Shown: one piece after another, positions 23,422 to 35,702 of the stretch
Layout of the letters: every line of letters starts with the position of its first letter
Position numbering within the stretch: position 1 is the first letter of the stretch
Source: Lingula anatina
Lineage: Eukaryota; Brachiopoda; Lingulata; Lingulida; Lingulidae
Reading direction: 5' to 3'
Length of the DNA stretch: 64,000 nt
NCBI RefSeq assembly: GCF_001039355.2
Contig: NW_019774192.1
Location: forward strand, 187,523-251,522
Program-made: the position numbers and the translations under genes
Notes under the pieces: generated by a model
What the model was told of the DNA's origin: nothing
The model's input: only the letters and a program-made list of their open reading frames with translations
Databases searched by the model: none

Positions 23422-26400
23422 CTACATCATTTCAGCATCAAAAGGTAACTCAATCTCCAAAACACTAGGCTGTATTCCATCTACATCTACAAAGTCCTCA
23501 ACATCCGAGTGATTGCTGTTTGCAACCCAGAGCCAATCGTATAGTTCTTCCCCACAATAAGACAGGCCATCCTCCACACCAATAGTAGCTCCACTGTCCG
23601 ACGCATCGCATGCTGAATGAACCTGGGACTGTTCCAGGCCATTTGGCATTGGGCTTCCATCTGGAATGGCCTCTACTAAAGATCCCTTGTGTAGATCAGC
23701 TTCTGAAGAAGCGCCATTGTGCAAGGTCCCATTAGAGGTACCATTGTGCAAGTTTCCAATAAAACTGCCATTGTGCAAGTTCCTGTTATTGTGCAGATTA
23801 CTCTGTGAGGTGCCACTGTGCACGAGTTCTTGTGTAGGCCTACTTACATGCAGCAGATTTACTGTGTGAGCTTCAGTAGGGTTGCAGGGGGAGGGTTGAA
23901 CTGAAATACATGTACCATGATTTTTGTTTACTGGCAAATTATTTCTTCTAAAGTGAACTCCGCGGGAAGCTACTCTTTCCTCTTTTACTGATGAATGACT
24001 TAAAAAGGGGTGGTTACTGAGCACCTGGTCATCGCCTGTTAAAATTCCAGTAAAGGCATCAGCCGTGCAATTTACATTTTGTGGAGATTTGGTGTGCATA
24101 CCATTTTTTGTGACATTTGATGCAATGTCACTTTGCAGATTTATTGCAGTGGTCCCTTTCCACACATTTTCAACTGCCACACCATTCTGTAGATTTCGTT
24201 CAAATTTTTCAGTGTGCAGATTTTCTTGAGATGTGACCTTTTGGAGATTTTGTACTGATACTGGTAAACTACTGTGCAGTCCATTTTCAGATACCACTAC
24301 ACCTTTGCTCCCATTCTCTGGAGAATGTAGGAGCAGATTTTCTGGAGATTCCTGACTGTGTAAAATTTCCGTACTAGGTCTGGAACTTCCTTCTCTTAAT
24401 GACTCCTCTGGGACATAACAACCGTTGAACTTAATGTCAGGATTGTACTCACAGAACCTAAAATACATCATAAATATACTGGTTTAATACATCATAAATA
24501 TACTGGTTTTAATGTCCAATGCTATTTAATATTACTATTTAATGTTTATTATTGTAATGCAGCTTGCACATGCCCCCGCACCCAATTCTGACAGTACTGG
24601 TACCTCCCTCTTCCCTTCTTCTTCCCAAAATAATTTAACTACAAGAATGTCACAAGCAGAAGAGACAAAACTCAACATTTTCAACTTAAGGTCTACATTT
24701 TATAGTAAAACTGTCTTCACCTATTGTTTAATATTTTTATATTAATTCTGTTAATTTTTCATCATTGTGCATTGCCCCTCACCCCCCTCACCCTCACCAG
24801 ATCTGCCAAAATTTATGTATTTTAATGACCTTACAAATGAAAATGAAGTGAATCCACCCTTAAACATGCTAATAAGAATTACTCTATAGTGTTACACATA
24901 CCATATATGTGGAAGTTTCTGTAAATCAACTGTGACTGGTAGGCATCGCCATTTCGAGCACCTGTCACACTGAACCCAGGTACTCTTGCTTGGGGGAGAG
25001 TCTGAGGGTTTTGTTATTTTCTTTTTTCTTGTGTAACTTCTTGTCAGTGGTGGAAGCTGTAATTTGAATTAAAATTTAAAAACGAAAAGAAAAAGCAAAA
25101 AAAAAAAGTGTCTAGGGCTAAGATCCTTAATTTCAATACAAGCTTTTTTTCTTTTATGGGTCAGACGCATTTGTCATTTACTTTTGAAATTTCTAGTCAG
25201 TTCTGAAAGCTGTGGTTCAAATAAGAAGAAAAGAATTATTATCTTTTATGGACCAGTCATGGGACTAATGCAAAATGCCTCATTCGCAATTTTCAAACCA
25301 ATTAAAATTTTACACATTGGGGCAGTTGCAAATTGAAATGAATCAGTTATGAGAAACCAGAACCAACAAATTTTTAGAGTACTTCTTCTGGTATCATTAA
25401 TCATGTTGTGATCCTGACACATGCACATATAGATCTGAACCCAGGCTTGACACATAAAATAAAAAGGAAGAAAAGCAAAATTATTAATCATTTCCACTGA
25501 AACCCAAAATACCTTCAGTGTCCTCTTAGGCCGTAGTCTACAAGGCATCGGGTCAGCGACAGAATCTGCTCGCTGTCTTGGGGGTCCATATGACCAACTG
25601 GGGTACTTCTGCTTGGTTTCCTTTAATTCCTCCAAGAATGCGACTCTGAATGATAAATCAATCAACTTAAGTGGCTTAACTATCTGTCACGCCTACCGAA
25701 GCTGCTAAGGGGTAATTAATTATCGTTTAGCAGCTTCAGTAGGCATGCCCAGCCATCTAAGCCGCTTAAGCTGAAAGCAATTTAATGAGAAACCCTGGGA
25801 GATGGATCGATCCTGTTAGATCGATCTAGGCATGGGAACCCAGTCATAGACAACTTCTTTACTTCCATACATGTCTGTTGGTTGTGTTTGATCTTCAGCA
25901 ACTTATGATTAAAATTTACTTATTTATGTATTTATTGATCAGTCTTTTCAAGCTGAATCCAGATAAGGAGTTGTCTTATACTTCATCTGAAAAAAACTTT
26001 TCCCAAATTAGATTGAAAAAATTATACTTTAAGGAAGTCTGTACTGCAGATGATAATATAAAAATGTGTGTAGTAAACATAATACTTACTCATATGGCTT
26101 TTTATCTTCTTTGGTCATTTTCCTCCATTTTGATCCCAACATCCTGGATATCTCGCGATTGTCAAGTTTGGGATGCCGCCTGGCAATCTCTCTGCGATAT
26201 TGGATAGAGAAACGAATGAATCCATTTTTTGGGCGCTTTGGAGGAACTAGGTTAGCATCAACTATAAAAAAAATGTTTACTATATGAAATACAAATAAAC
26301 ATAATACATCTTTTGAAAAATACAACTTCCCATCTTAAATGATAAAAAAGGACAACTCCTTATTTGTGGATAACAACTTCCAATTGTGTATGCATGTTTT

Positions 26401-27074
26401 ATATACCAATCAAATAAAATATTTAAATAACTTAACAAATTGTGGTTTGTGTGAAAGAGAAGTAGGAACAATTAGAATGAGGGTGTGTTATTACTTATAA
26501 AAAAACATGAACCTTCAGCATTTTTCACAGTATTGTCCATATCAGCTGGCAAAGTTCCATCAGCATTGGATTTTGGATGGGCTTGTTGCTGTTCTGGTAA
26601 TTGTTCTCCTTTACTTCCCCCCTCCTGTGGTATACTCAGTGTGCTGCCCTCTAGTGGTACATTGGGTGTGCTGCCCTCTGGTGGTTTACTGGGTGTGCTG
26701 CCCTCTGGTGGTTTACTGGGTGTGCTGCCCTCTGGTGGTTTATTGGGTGTGCTTCCCTCTGGTGGTATGTTGGGTGTGCTGCCCACTGGTGATACCCTAG
26801 GTGTGCTGCCCTCTGGTGGCATATTTGGTGTGCTGCCTTCTGGTGGTTTACTTGATGTGCTGCCCTCTGGTGATAAACTGGCTGTGCTGCCCTCTGGTGG
26901 TATATTGGGTGCGCTGCCCACTGGTGGTGCCCCAGATGTGCTGTCCTCTTGTGGCATCACTGACGCACTAGGATCTGGTTTTAAATCTATGCTGCTTAAG
27001 CCTGGTGAATTGTTTTGAGATAAAGATTGTGAGGTCGCAGTGGCTCCTTTCTTATCTCCAACACACTTTAAGGA
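23422..27074 (-). CDS. HMG-box and CW-type zinc-finger nuclear protein (5' end unresolved)
   Basis: Exons from the 3' end: 23422-24457, 24902-25056, 25513-25645, 26090-26261, 26513-27074. All phases agree (685 codons plus stop). The first exon shown encodes a Ser/Pro/Gly-rich region of 9-residue repeats (type PPEGSTPNK). The next two join into an HMG box (KRPKNGFIRF, KLDNREISRMLGSKWRKM, KKPYEVAFLEELKETKQKYP). The next exon plus the start of the last form a CW finger (TWVQCDRCSKWRCLP, then W-FCEYNPDIKFNGC). CW domains in known proteins read histone H3K4 methylation, and HMG boxes bind DNA, so a chromatin factor is inferred. The tail has Asn-Leu-His-Asn-Gly repeats and an acidic C-terminus. The start codon is uncertain: a small exon 27141-27155 (MLSLQ) would fit phase, and a 5' UTR exon may end at 28566. 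Confidence 0.85.
25662..25845. mobile_element. Foldback MITE, family 1 (copy 2, truncated left end)
   Basis: Shares tcacgcctaccgaagctgct, cagcttcagtaggc, tagatcgatctagg and ggaacccagtc with the other copies. Lies a few bases upstream (minus strand) of an HMG-box exon, inside the intron, and supplies sequence near the branch-point region. Confidence 0.8.
26630..26960 (-). repeat. 27-bp coding minisatellite
   Basis: About a dozen 27-base units, each encoding nine residues around GSTPxxPPE, inside the HMG-CW gene. Units differ mainly in two or three codons. The length (27) keeps the frame whatever the copy number. Confidence 0.9.
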
Positions 27075-27213
27075 CTGATGAATAGTTAAAGAAATAAGAC
27101 AGATTAAATATATTATATCTTTCATACTGCTCTGCAGTACCTGTAGACTCAACATTACCCCTCACCAAAAAAATGTATAACGGGATTTTATCCTAAAGTA
27201 AACTTATAAAATG

Positions 27214-28560
27214 TTATTTCACAGAAATGGGGTTTTTCTTTTTTTTTTTTTTTTTTTCTTTCAATTGGTAAAGTTGAAATTTTATGAATACTGACAGACC
27301 TATGCATAGCTTGAGCCAATTTTTCAACCCCCAAAGTATCTGAGTCGATGTTACATAAAGTCTAAATCTCCATTTTTTTTTTTTTACACATATAAGGCTA
27401 AACATGCAATCAATAATTTCCAGTAAACCTGGCACTCTCTCCATCAGGACACAAAGAACAGGGACTACTTTTGCTGATAACTCGTTTTAATACACATTTT
27501 AATACAAATTAGACTTTTATTATTATTATTATTATTTTATTATTTTTATTCATTTATTTTCCTTTTTTGGATCCACCCCATCCCTAAATACAAAGTATTT
27601 GCTTGCTAGTTTCAGTTAATCTGATCTGTTATCCCAATGCAGTTGGCTGTTCCAAAACACACTGCACCTTGTCTCAACTGCAGCAACGAACATTTCATTC
27701 CCTTTTTATTCCAGCTGATATATAGGCTTTCTGTCACTTTCATCTCTAAATCTCTTGAGACAAATAAAAATAATTTGAAAAAAAGGACCTTATTTATAAA
27801 TTAAACAAAATTCATCTAAATTGTCTGGTTATGGATTGACATTCTCTCTGGTCTGTGCTCCTTCTTTCGGTGTGCTCATAATTTTCAGTGCCAGTCTAGG
27901 GTTGGTTGGTCATTTGGTGGTTTCCAATCTTAACAAAATAAATTCATTTTTCCCCCCGTGTATGTTCTGGTTAATTTATAAAACTATAAATCTTGCAGCA
28001 TATTTCTCGAAGTGCAAAACTTAAATATGTTTGAGCTAAAATACATGTACGACTTGCAAATAGCCTGTAGTTTGGGAGAGGGTTGAATAGTCATATTATA
28101 TTATGGTACAGACTACAAAAATGTGGAGAGATCAATGGCATATTTTCTTTTAAAAATGTTAAACAGTAATCTCTTTAAATTTTACGTATGCACTATATGT
28201 ACGTTTAAAGCCAGGATAGGCGGACATTCTTTTTTCCATTTCTGATTTCCCTGCCTCGGCTCTTTCACCATGAAGTTTTCAGTCATTTTCTGTCATCATC
28301 AAAACTTACTTAAAAATCAAATGCAGTGTGCAATTAGATACTGTACATCTAACTAAATATATGCAAAATATAAATCGATGTATTTGGCCAATTCCAAATA
28401 AAACATAACTTTTGTAATTTTAATTTTTGATAAAATCAGCGGTTTGTAAGTGCAAGTAGAATTGGTTTTAATGAAAAAAAAAGTTGTGCAACTACAATAA
28501 CACAAGTCTTAACAATATATCTTACAATCGATTTTTCTTGGCATTGTCGCACATAAAATT
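27214..28560. other. 5' intron or upstream region of the HMG-CW gene
   Basis: Poly-T runs and (TTA)n repeats. No coding exon recognised. It probably holds a 5' intron joining a first exon near 28566-28640 to the coding exons. Confidence 0.4.
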
Positions 28561-28565
28561 CTCAC

Positions 28566-28675
28566 CTTTAGCACTATCCACGAACAATCGCCGTAATCAC
28601 ATCACCGGTTTCATAAACTACACAAGTAGAAATCGACCCACACGCGTTTTCCTGGAAAGCATGGGAGCTATATAG
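28566..28675 (-). promoter_or_regulatory. Candidate promoter and noncoding first exon of the HMG-CW gene
   Basis: On the minus strand a TATA-like ctatatag (28667-28674) is followed by sequence ending in gtgctaaag and a good donor gtgagaa at 28565. Short upstream ATGs end quickly. Position and strand fit the HMG-CW gene, whose coding start is not otherwise explained. Confidence 0.35.
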
Positions 28676-28974
28676 GTCACAAAAACGTCACTTCCGTTCT
28701 CATCCACTTAGCGCTTTCCTCCCCTCCGAAAACAATCTGTTTTGGTTATATTGAATCCAGCATCTAATTCATTCAACACAGCATAACGAATTGACTTAAG
28801 ATTTGACAAATACTTTAACTAAACGTTCAATTTTTCAAGCCGTACTTTTCAAACGATGAAAGATGTAAATGGCTGATTTTTCCGGAGGGACAAATTCTTC
28901 AGATGGATCAGCATTATCAATGAAACATTGTATTGAGGAATGGTAAAGGTTGATTGGTGCATTGTTATTATCAG

Positions 28975-29060
28975 GGACGGATCCAGGATTTTCTAAAGGG
29001 GGGTTAGATTTCACCGATCCTGCTCCCTCCTCCCCCGAAAAAGCATTATTATTATTTTTT
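28975..29060. repeat. Transposon-like fragment
   Basis: The string agggacggatccaggatttt with a following G-rich run looks like the end of a common dispersed non-autonomous element in marine invertebrates. No second end found here. Confidence 0.35.
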
Positions 29061-29359
29061 ATTTATTTATTTAAGGCCTGGGCGAAACGATTAGAATTTA
29101 ATTTAAATATATTGATTACAAATAGATATATTAATGATAAAATCTTTAAATTAACGATGCAATTAATTATATTTATGAAATAATTAATTAAACTTAAAAT
29201 AGCAAGTAAAGGAACAAAGGACAGACAAAAGCAAGCGTTAATCCTCCTTCTTTTCTTCACTAAGTCTAAGTGTATTATCCTCTCAGTTTTACTCCTTTCA
29301 CTGTCGAAAAATTGAAAAATACAAAATAGTCACGTGCCTATTTAGCGGGAATGCTGCCA

Positions 29360-29418
29360 TGACGTTGCGTTATGATATTATGACGCCATAGATCGTAGCA
29401 AAACGTAACGCAACGTCA
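29360..29418. promoter_or_regulatory. Perfect 13-bp inverted repeat with CRE-like half sites, upstream of the kinase gene
   Basis: TGACGTTGCGTTA (29360-29372) and its exact complement TAACGCAACGTCA (29406-29418) lie 33 bases apart, about 80-140 bases before the kinase start codon. TTACGTCAG follows at 29422. Likely binding sites for a bZIP-type factor, by motif only. Confidence 0.5.
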
Positions 29419-29499
29419 GAATTACGTCAGACGGCAACGACAGAGATTCAAGATTTAGCGTAAACAAAAGAAAGCAATCTGTGATGTTTCTTTTTTAAA

Positions 29500-30079
29500 A
29501 TGATAATCATTTCGCATCTAGCGTTTCTGGGTGCTCAACACACCTATAAGTACATCAAAAGGAGAGCTCTGGAGAATAAGGTAAATTATCAACTGGATGC
29601 AAAATACATTTGGCAAAATGATCCTCCAAAACATTAATAGGCCTACTAACATTTCGAGAAGAGACTTCAACATTCTTTCCTTTTTTTAAATTCTGTGAAA
29701 ATGTTTAATGGTTTTATTTACCGGTGCTTGAAGCCAATAACTTTGTGCTAATTCGTTTAAAAACAAATTAAAATATATTATATTGGTAAGTTTGAAAAAA
29801 ATTTGAAGTCTAATTTACAGATTAGAAAGCTTTACATGAATGGATTTCCTGGCAACAAAGTGTTGGGGGTCGGCAGTTATGGCCACGTGTACAAGGTAAG
29901 CCTATTGAAATAAAGTTCAAATTACTTCATTAGATCACATTGTATGTAACTATATAGAACGAATCTTATTTTAGTTAGATAGGCCTATGTCATGATAAGA
30001 CTCTGTACCATTTACTTTGTGGTAAAACTGTTTATATTTTTAGAGAAATGATCATTCTTTCTTTATGTTATATCCTTTG

Positions 30080-30114
<35 letters not shown>

Positions 30115-33100
30115 GTCTCCCTGAGAACTGATGGTAACATTCCTCCACTGTTTCCGCCTCAGTAAACCTTTACAAATCCTAAACTCAAGGTGGGGAGGTG
30201 GGGTGGCGGCCATATTATTTTATAAGACGACTGGAACATGTCTGATAGCGTGGGCTATAACAATCATGTTCTTATTTTAGTTTTCAAACAACTTGGCATT
30301 AAAAGTGCCGGTGGACATCGAAAGGGCTCAAGCATTTGAAAAGGAGATCGTTCTTCTTAAAGAGCTCAAAAGCGATTTCATTTTGAGGTAACTAAATGTA
30401 TCTATTTTTAAATTTTCTGTAAATATTCTAATCGCGCTCAATTGACGGTTCCCACCTTATGTTATTTTTTTCTCCATTAAAAAAAAAAAGTTCTTCCTGA
30501 AGGTGTAATATCATAGTATGGAGGAAGATTTATTTCATCTTTGATTGTTTATCTTTATTTAATTTTTAATTTTAATTTTTTTGGATTTTATCTTTTAGAT
30601 TTATTTTCATTTACTGTGATTATTTAAGTTCTGATTACGTTATTTTCCTTTGATACTTTTAGTTTGCACCATTCATTTGAAGTAAAGCCTGGCTTACCTG
30701 TTGTGTTGACAGAACTTTGCCCACTTGACTTGCAGCGTCTGACCGATTATCAGTACGTTTTTATTCATTACTTTTACACAATCAACTTAATTTTTCCTCC
30801 TTTGCTTGCTTTTTTTTTTTTTTTTTTTCGCTTAAAGGTTTATCGAATAATAAACTGTTTTGCTTTTAATCACCCATTTGCATCTTTTCGTACTACAAAT
30901 GTTTTGTTTGGATATTAAACTTTTTAGAAAATTTATGTAAGTCTACATACTTTTTTAATCATTATCATATTTTTTTCACAGACTAGGCCTACATTTCTTA
31001 TTTTAACATTTCCTACAGTACTTTAAAGATATCGCAATGATTCTACATGTATATAAATCAGCGAAATTTAAATCAATCAATAAATAAGATTTAAAAGAAT
31101 ACGATGGGCATTATATTTTCTTTACGTATTTTCCCATCTTTCAGCGGCATACTAGAGTCAAGGTCTGTCAAGTTTATCACGGTGTCTGTCTGTATGGCCC
31201 TGCAGTTCATGAGGAATAGACTACTGATTCATTTCGATATTAAGCTGAATAATATCCTGATAAACCGGAATGGCATCCCCAAAGTGGTGAGCTACAATCG
31301 CATAATAAAAGCGTGAAATGTTCAAAGATATCATTCACAAAATGAAAAGAAAGACAATATTATTATATTATGTAAAACTGTAATGCTCAGAACATAGACC
31401 TACATATAGGCCTACATATACGTTGCTTAGAATCCCATTTGCACATTGATCGTTACGATAAAAGTGTGAAGTTCCTGATTAAGTTATGTTCAGCATGTCA
31501 ACAAAGGAAGGTTTGTTGGTGATTTAATTTCAGTTTGTTAAAATGTGTTGCAAAAAGAAAATAAACAGTAACACTGTAGGCCTACATGGCGACCACACAG
31601 CGACACGTAGGGCCTATGTGTATCTACCATGTTCAGTTATTCCTTTAATTTCCTTTTAACAGTGTGACTTGGGGTCAGCCCACCGCTGTGACGAGAGCGG
31701 AGAGAGTAGCTGGGGACCGAGGATGGTAGCTTACACCATCACCAAGAACCTCGCACCGGAAATTCTCATGCGCACTTCCGCTTCCGCTCAGGCGGACTAC
31801 TTTGCTCTCGGCGTGATGATCTTCGAGTTGTACGTTGGCAGGTAGAATAGGCCCCTATATATATATTATCTGATCACAGTTTAAAAATTACTAACACATA
31901 TGGCCATTTGAAAAATGAGGTTTTTAATGCTAGGGTCGTGAATTTTCTTCCTTTTTATCAAAATAAGAGTTTCGTCTCCTTTTTTTTATTATTTTTTTTT
32001 TTATTATTATTTTTTTTTTATGCAATTGGAAGTAAATAATAGCTCAAAAATGAAGAAAAACTTGCATTTTTATAATTTCGATTTTCTTTTTTGTAGACAC
32101 CCTCTCTGGCACGCCGAGCCACACGGCAGAGCAGCCATCAAAGTGAAAATCCTGGCTGGAAATATTCTCCATGCCGACTATGCAGAACCAACATTCCGGG
32201 AGTTTGCTGACAACTTGATTTGGTGAGTTGCTTTTTATCATTTTTGGGTGTGCTTCTTGTCTGTCTGTTTATTTAACTTTGAATTTTTCTATCTGCATTT
32301 TGATTGATTTATTCTTGTATTTATTTTTTGGTCAATTTATTCATTATTTCGGCCAACCTTGCATTAACTCGGGAAAGTTTTTAACATTAAGAAGACTCAG
32401 ATAAGAATTTAATAAATAATACTGTTTGTTTCAAAATAGATAATTGTAAACAGTTTGCAGAGTTAATTTATTGTTATCATATTTTACTTAAAGTCCAGTT
32501 GATCCTATATTTCCAGTGATAAAGTCAAGAGAGTGAAGGACGTGACTGGCATATTGCACCTTAGGTAGGGGTTCTCTCGCCATTTTCACCTTGATATCAT
32601 GCACCTTATTTGAAGAATTTAGTTGAATGTATTTGTAGGTATTTTCCTTTTTTGTTTCTGTTTGTTCAGTATTTGCTCACTTTCTGCTGTATTTGATCAT
32701 TGTTTTTCTTTAATTCTTTCTTTCTTCTTCTTCTTTATTTATTTATCTTTTTTACATTTTTGTTTGATTTTTTTTTTTTTTTTTTTTGTTTTTTGTCAGT
32801 TGGCTTGCTGACTATCACACTAACGTGTTCCCCATAGACTGCAGATCCTCCCCTCTTCTTGCATTTGTCCAGGTACTGACGTCTTTGTTCGATTCTTTAC
32901 TTTTATATGCTTGTGCTTTTGTTGTGATTTATCATTTTCCGTGTATTTCACCAACGAAAATATTGTGTATGGTTTCCCTTTTGGTATAATTATATTAATA
33001 TATGTTTACACAGATGTGCATATATGTGTTCCAGTGGCTTTAAATCTGTTCGTAATTCATGATCACGCAAGAAACTTGTAACCATTTGCAAATTTATTGT

Positions 33101-33660
33101 GACATGAAATCTCTATACTATATTTTATTAAACAGCGTAGTATAGGCTAAAACTTAATTGACACACAGAAATATAAAGTTAAATGCAGTGACCTGCTTTT
33201 TAATAATTGATTTTATGGAAACATCTAATCGATGTTTTTCGAAATTAGAATTTATTTTATTCTTATAGTTGTCATCTTTCCTTTCATACAGGAATCTTTC
33301 CTGAAGGACATGGAGAGGGTAAGGTGTCCTCCGGATACGGCGCACCGGCGCCTAACTCACATTACCACACAGCAGGTGGCAGCACTCGCCCCAACTTCTG
33401 GCACTGGCGAAAACAACTGTGATCTTGTGCCTTGGGGCATGCCAGACGACGAGGTGGCAGACAACTTGCTTCAGTGGGATATACCCAATGATGAGGCGGG
33501 AGACAGCGGCATAGTGGCCATGGAGATGCACGACATTGCAAAAGGTGGCATGATGGCAATGGACATGCCCTGTGATGACATCGAGGTCGAGGAAGACATG
33601 CCGGAATGGGATGCTCCGGTGGGGGACTTCGACTTTGATTTCAGCTTTGAAGAGGACTGA
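29500..33660 (+). CDS. Protein-kinase-like protein with acidic repetitive C-terminus
   Basis: Ten exons, 429 residues: 29500-29580, 29821-29895, 30281-30387, 30663-30752, 31145-31286, 31663-31841, 32097-32222, 32517-32564, 32800-32872, 33292-33660. All junctions are GT-AG and in phase. Kinase features in order: glycine loop LGVGSYGHVYK (42-52), ATP lysine in ALKV (K60), helix C Glu (E74), catalytic loop HFDIKLNN (D149, K151, N154), DLG instead of DFG (167-169), LAPE (195-198), and D210/G215 of helix F. The key catalytic residues are kept, but the HRD arginine is Phe and DFG is DLG, so activity is possible but not certain. The last exon encodes an acidic tail with repeated W-x-x-P-x-D-D/E motifs. 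No signal peptide. Family not identified. A short upstream ORF starts 16 bases before the chosen ATG. Confidence 0.87.
30081..30112. repeat. (GT)n microsatellite
   Basis: About 15 GT units in the kinase gene's intron 2. Confidence 0.95.
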
Positions 33661-33886
33661 ACACTTTTCAATAGTCGTCGCAGTAATAGACAATCCTAAT
33701 ATCACCTCAATATCGGACTTTTTATACCTCCCTCAAAAACTATATATGACCGCTTCAGTATTTTATCAAAATCACAAATATCTGTAGAATTTTTAACTAT
33801 TGCATTAAATATTTGACTCTTAGCCTCTACCAAGGGAAATTTTACTTTTTGAACTCAAGCACTTTTTCGCACTTTTAAAATTTAAA

Positions 33887-33892
33887 AATAAA
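33887..33892 (+). terminator. Poly(A) signal of the kinase gene
   Basis: AATAAA 227 bases after the stop codon, followed by a T-rich stretch. The same signal recurs in the duplicated copy at about 34874. Confidence 0.5.
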
Positions 33893-33984
33893 AGTTTTTT
33901 TTTCACATTTAATTTTTTTCTTATGAATTGGCTTCATATTTGAAAAAACTTAGTCAAAATATATTCTCAGTAAAATTCAGAAAA

Positions 33985-34395
33985 GGCAAGTCGATTATTT
34001 TGCCGTTCCTTTATAGTAAAACTGTTTGCTGGATGTTAGAACATCCATCCTCGTAGGGTCAACACGGAGTAATGCTAGCCGGTCACTCAGCCCACAGATA
34101 GCTTCAAGAGCACCAATCACAGCTGACAATTACACTTGCTCTTGTGTACTACATTCTGTTGACTTCTTACCACTAAATTTAAGTCCTAACAATTTTGTAC
34201 ATTTTCCTTTCCTTTCTTTTACTCCGAAATCGTCAGGAATAACAATAGGCCTATCTAGTAGGGGGTCTATCTCTGTCTCGTTATTTCTCTTGTCAACAAC
34301 ATCTATATCAGGCTTCCTAGCTTCTAACATTCTGTCACAACATAAAGGGATGTTAAATTCCAAGACTATCATCACAGCATCATTTTCCAAAACTG
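33985..34395 (-). pseudogene. Reverse-transcriptase-tail fragment of a retroelement, copy 1
   Basis: The minus frame reads LEARKPDIDVVDKRNNE, then IVIPDDFGVKERKGK, then after one in-frame TAA, AVIGALEAICGLSDRL, and a second stop. This order (RPD-I-VVDK, then I-P-D/G, then VIGAL) matches the C-terminal tail seen after the reverse transcriptase domain in many invertebrate retroelement proteins. The polymerase domain itself is missing, so this is a dead 3' fragment. Element type is uncertain. Confidence 0.45.
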
Positions 34396-34731
34396 ACTCA
34401 GAAAAAAAAGGGGGAGGGGGGCATGGTCCCGTGGTTTGAAGCTATAGAATCTTCAAGGTTCAAATTGCAGTATGTAAGTACGTGTACAAGGTTCATAACC
34501 TTACGCTTAATAGAGGAGATAAAAGGCGAGACGAAGTCTATTAAAGCTAACATTCACCCGATCTTAAACGCTCGGCGTATTTTAGGGCCAATTATCTACT
34601 TTATCACCTGCTGAAAATTTTCGCAACCTGTCAATTATCGTGACAGTTTTGAATCGCATACAACCCGGAAATAAGTGGTGTGGTGGAATTTGAAAACCCA
34701 CACTAAGGGCCTTCATGTAAGTTTGTATTTN

Positions 34732-35702
34732 ATATGACCGCTTCAGTATTTTATCAAAATCACAAATATCTGTAGAATTTTTAACTATTGCATTAAATAT
34801 TTGACTCTTAGCCTCTACCAAGGGATATTTTACTTTTTGAACTCAAGCACTTTTTCGCACTTTTAAAATTTAAAAATAAAAGTTTTTTTTTTCACATTTA
34901 ATTTTTTTCTTATGAATTGGCTTCATATTTGAAAAAACTTAGTCAAAATATATTCTCAGTAAAATTCAGAAAAGGCAAGTAGATTATTTTGCCGTTCCTT
35001 TATAGTAAAACTGTTTGCTGGATGTTAGAACATCCATCCTCGTAGGGTCAACACGGAGTAATGCTAGCCGGTCACTCAGCCCACAGATAGCTTCAAGAGC
35101 ACCAATCACAGCTGACAATTACACTTGCTCTTGTGTCCTACATTCTGTTGACTTCTTACCACTAAATTTAAGTCCTAACATTTTTGTACATTTTCCTTTC
35201 CTTTCTTTTACTCCGAAATCGTCAGGAATAACAATAGGCCTATCTAGTAGGGGGTCTATCTCTGTCTCGTTATTTCTCTTGTCAACAACAACTATATCAG
35301 GCTTCCTAGCTTCTAACATTCTGTCACAACATAAAGGGATGTTAAATTCCAAGACTATCATCACAGCATCATTTTCCAAAACTGACTCAGAAAAAAAAGG
35401 GGGAGGGGGGCATGGTCCCGTGGTTTGAAGCTAATCTTCAAGGTTCAAATTGCAGTATGTAAGTACGTGTACAAGGTTCATAACCTTACGCTTAATAGGC
35501 GAGACGAAGTCTATTAAAGCTAACATTCACCCGATCTTAAACGCTCGGCGTATTTTAGGGCCAATTATCTACTTTATCACCTGCTGAAATTTTTCGCAAC
35601 CTGTCAATTATCTTGACAGTTTTGAATCGCATACAACCCGGAAATAAGTGGTGTGGTGGAATTTGAAAACCCACACTTAGGGCCTTCATGTAAGTTTGTA
35701 TT
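34732..35702. repeat. Tandem duplication, copy 2
   Basis: Second copy of 33744-34730. Its sequence continues past the point where copy 1 stops at the N. Copy 2 also carries the minus-strand retroelement tail (34975-35384) with the same in-frame stop. Confidence 0.9.

Larger units (their letters stand above)
33744..34730. repeat. Tandem duplication, copy 1
   Basis: Begins atatgaccgcttcagtattt within the kinase gene's 3' flank and ends at the N at 34731. Nearly identical to 34732-35702, with a few substitutions and short indels (for example a 12-base block near 34515 that is absent from copy 2). Confidence 0.9.

Noticed and set aside
26485-27018. Plus-strand frame of 177 codons rich in Leu/Pro/Ser
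   Set aside because: It is the antisense of the 27-bp coding minisatellite, which stays open because the unit length is a multiple of three.
34421-34500. tRNA-derived SINE head (tggtcccgtggtttgaagc, aaggttcaaattgc)
   Set aside because: The A- and B-box likeness is weak, no matching tail was seen, and it lies in the duplicated segment, so the two copies are not independent evidence.
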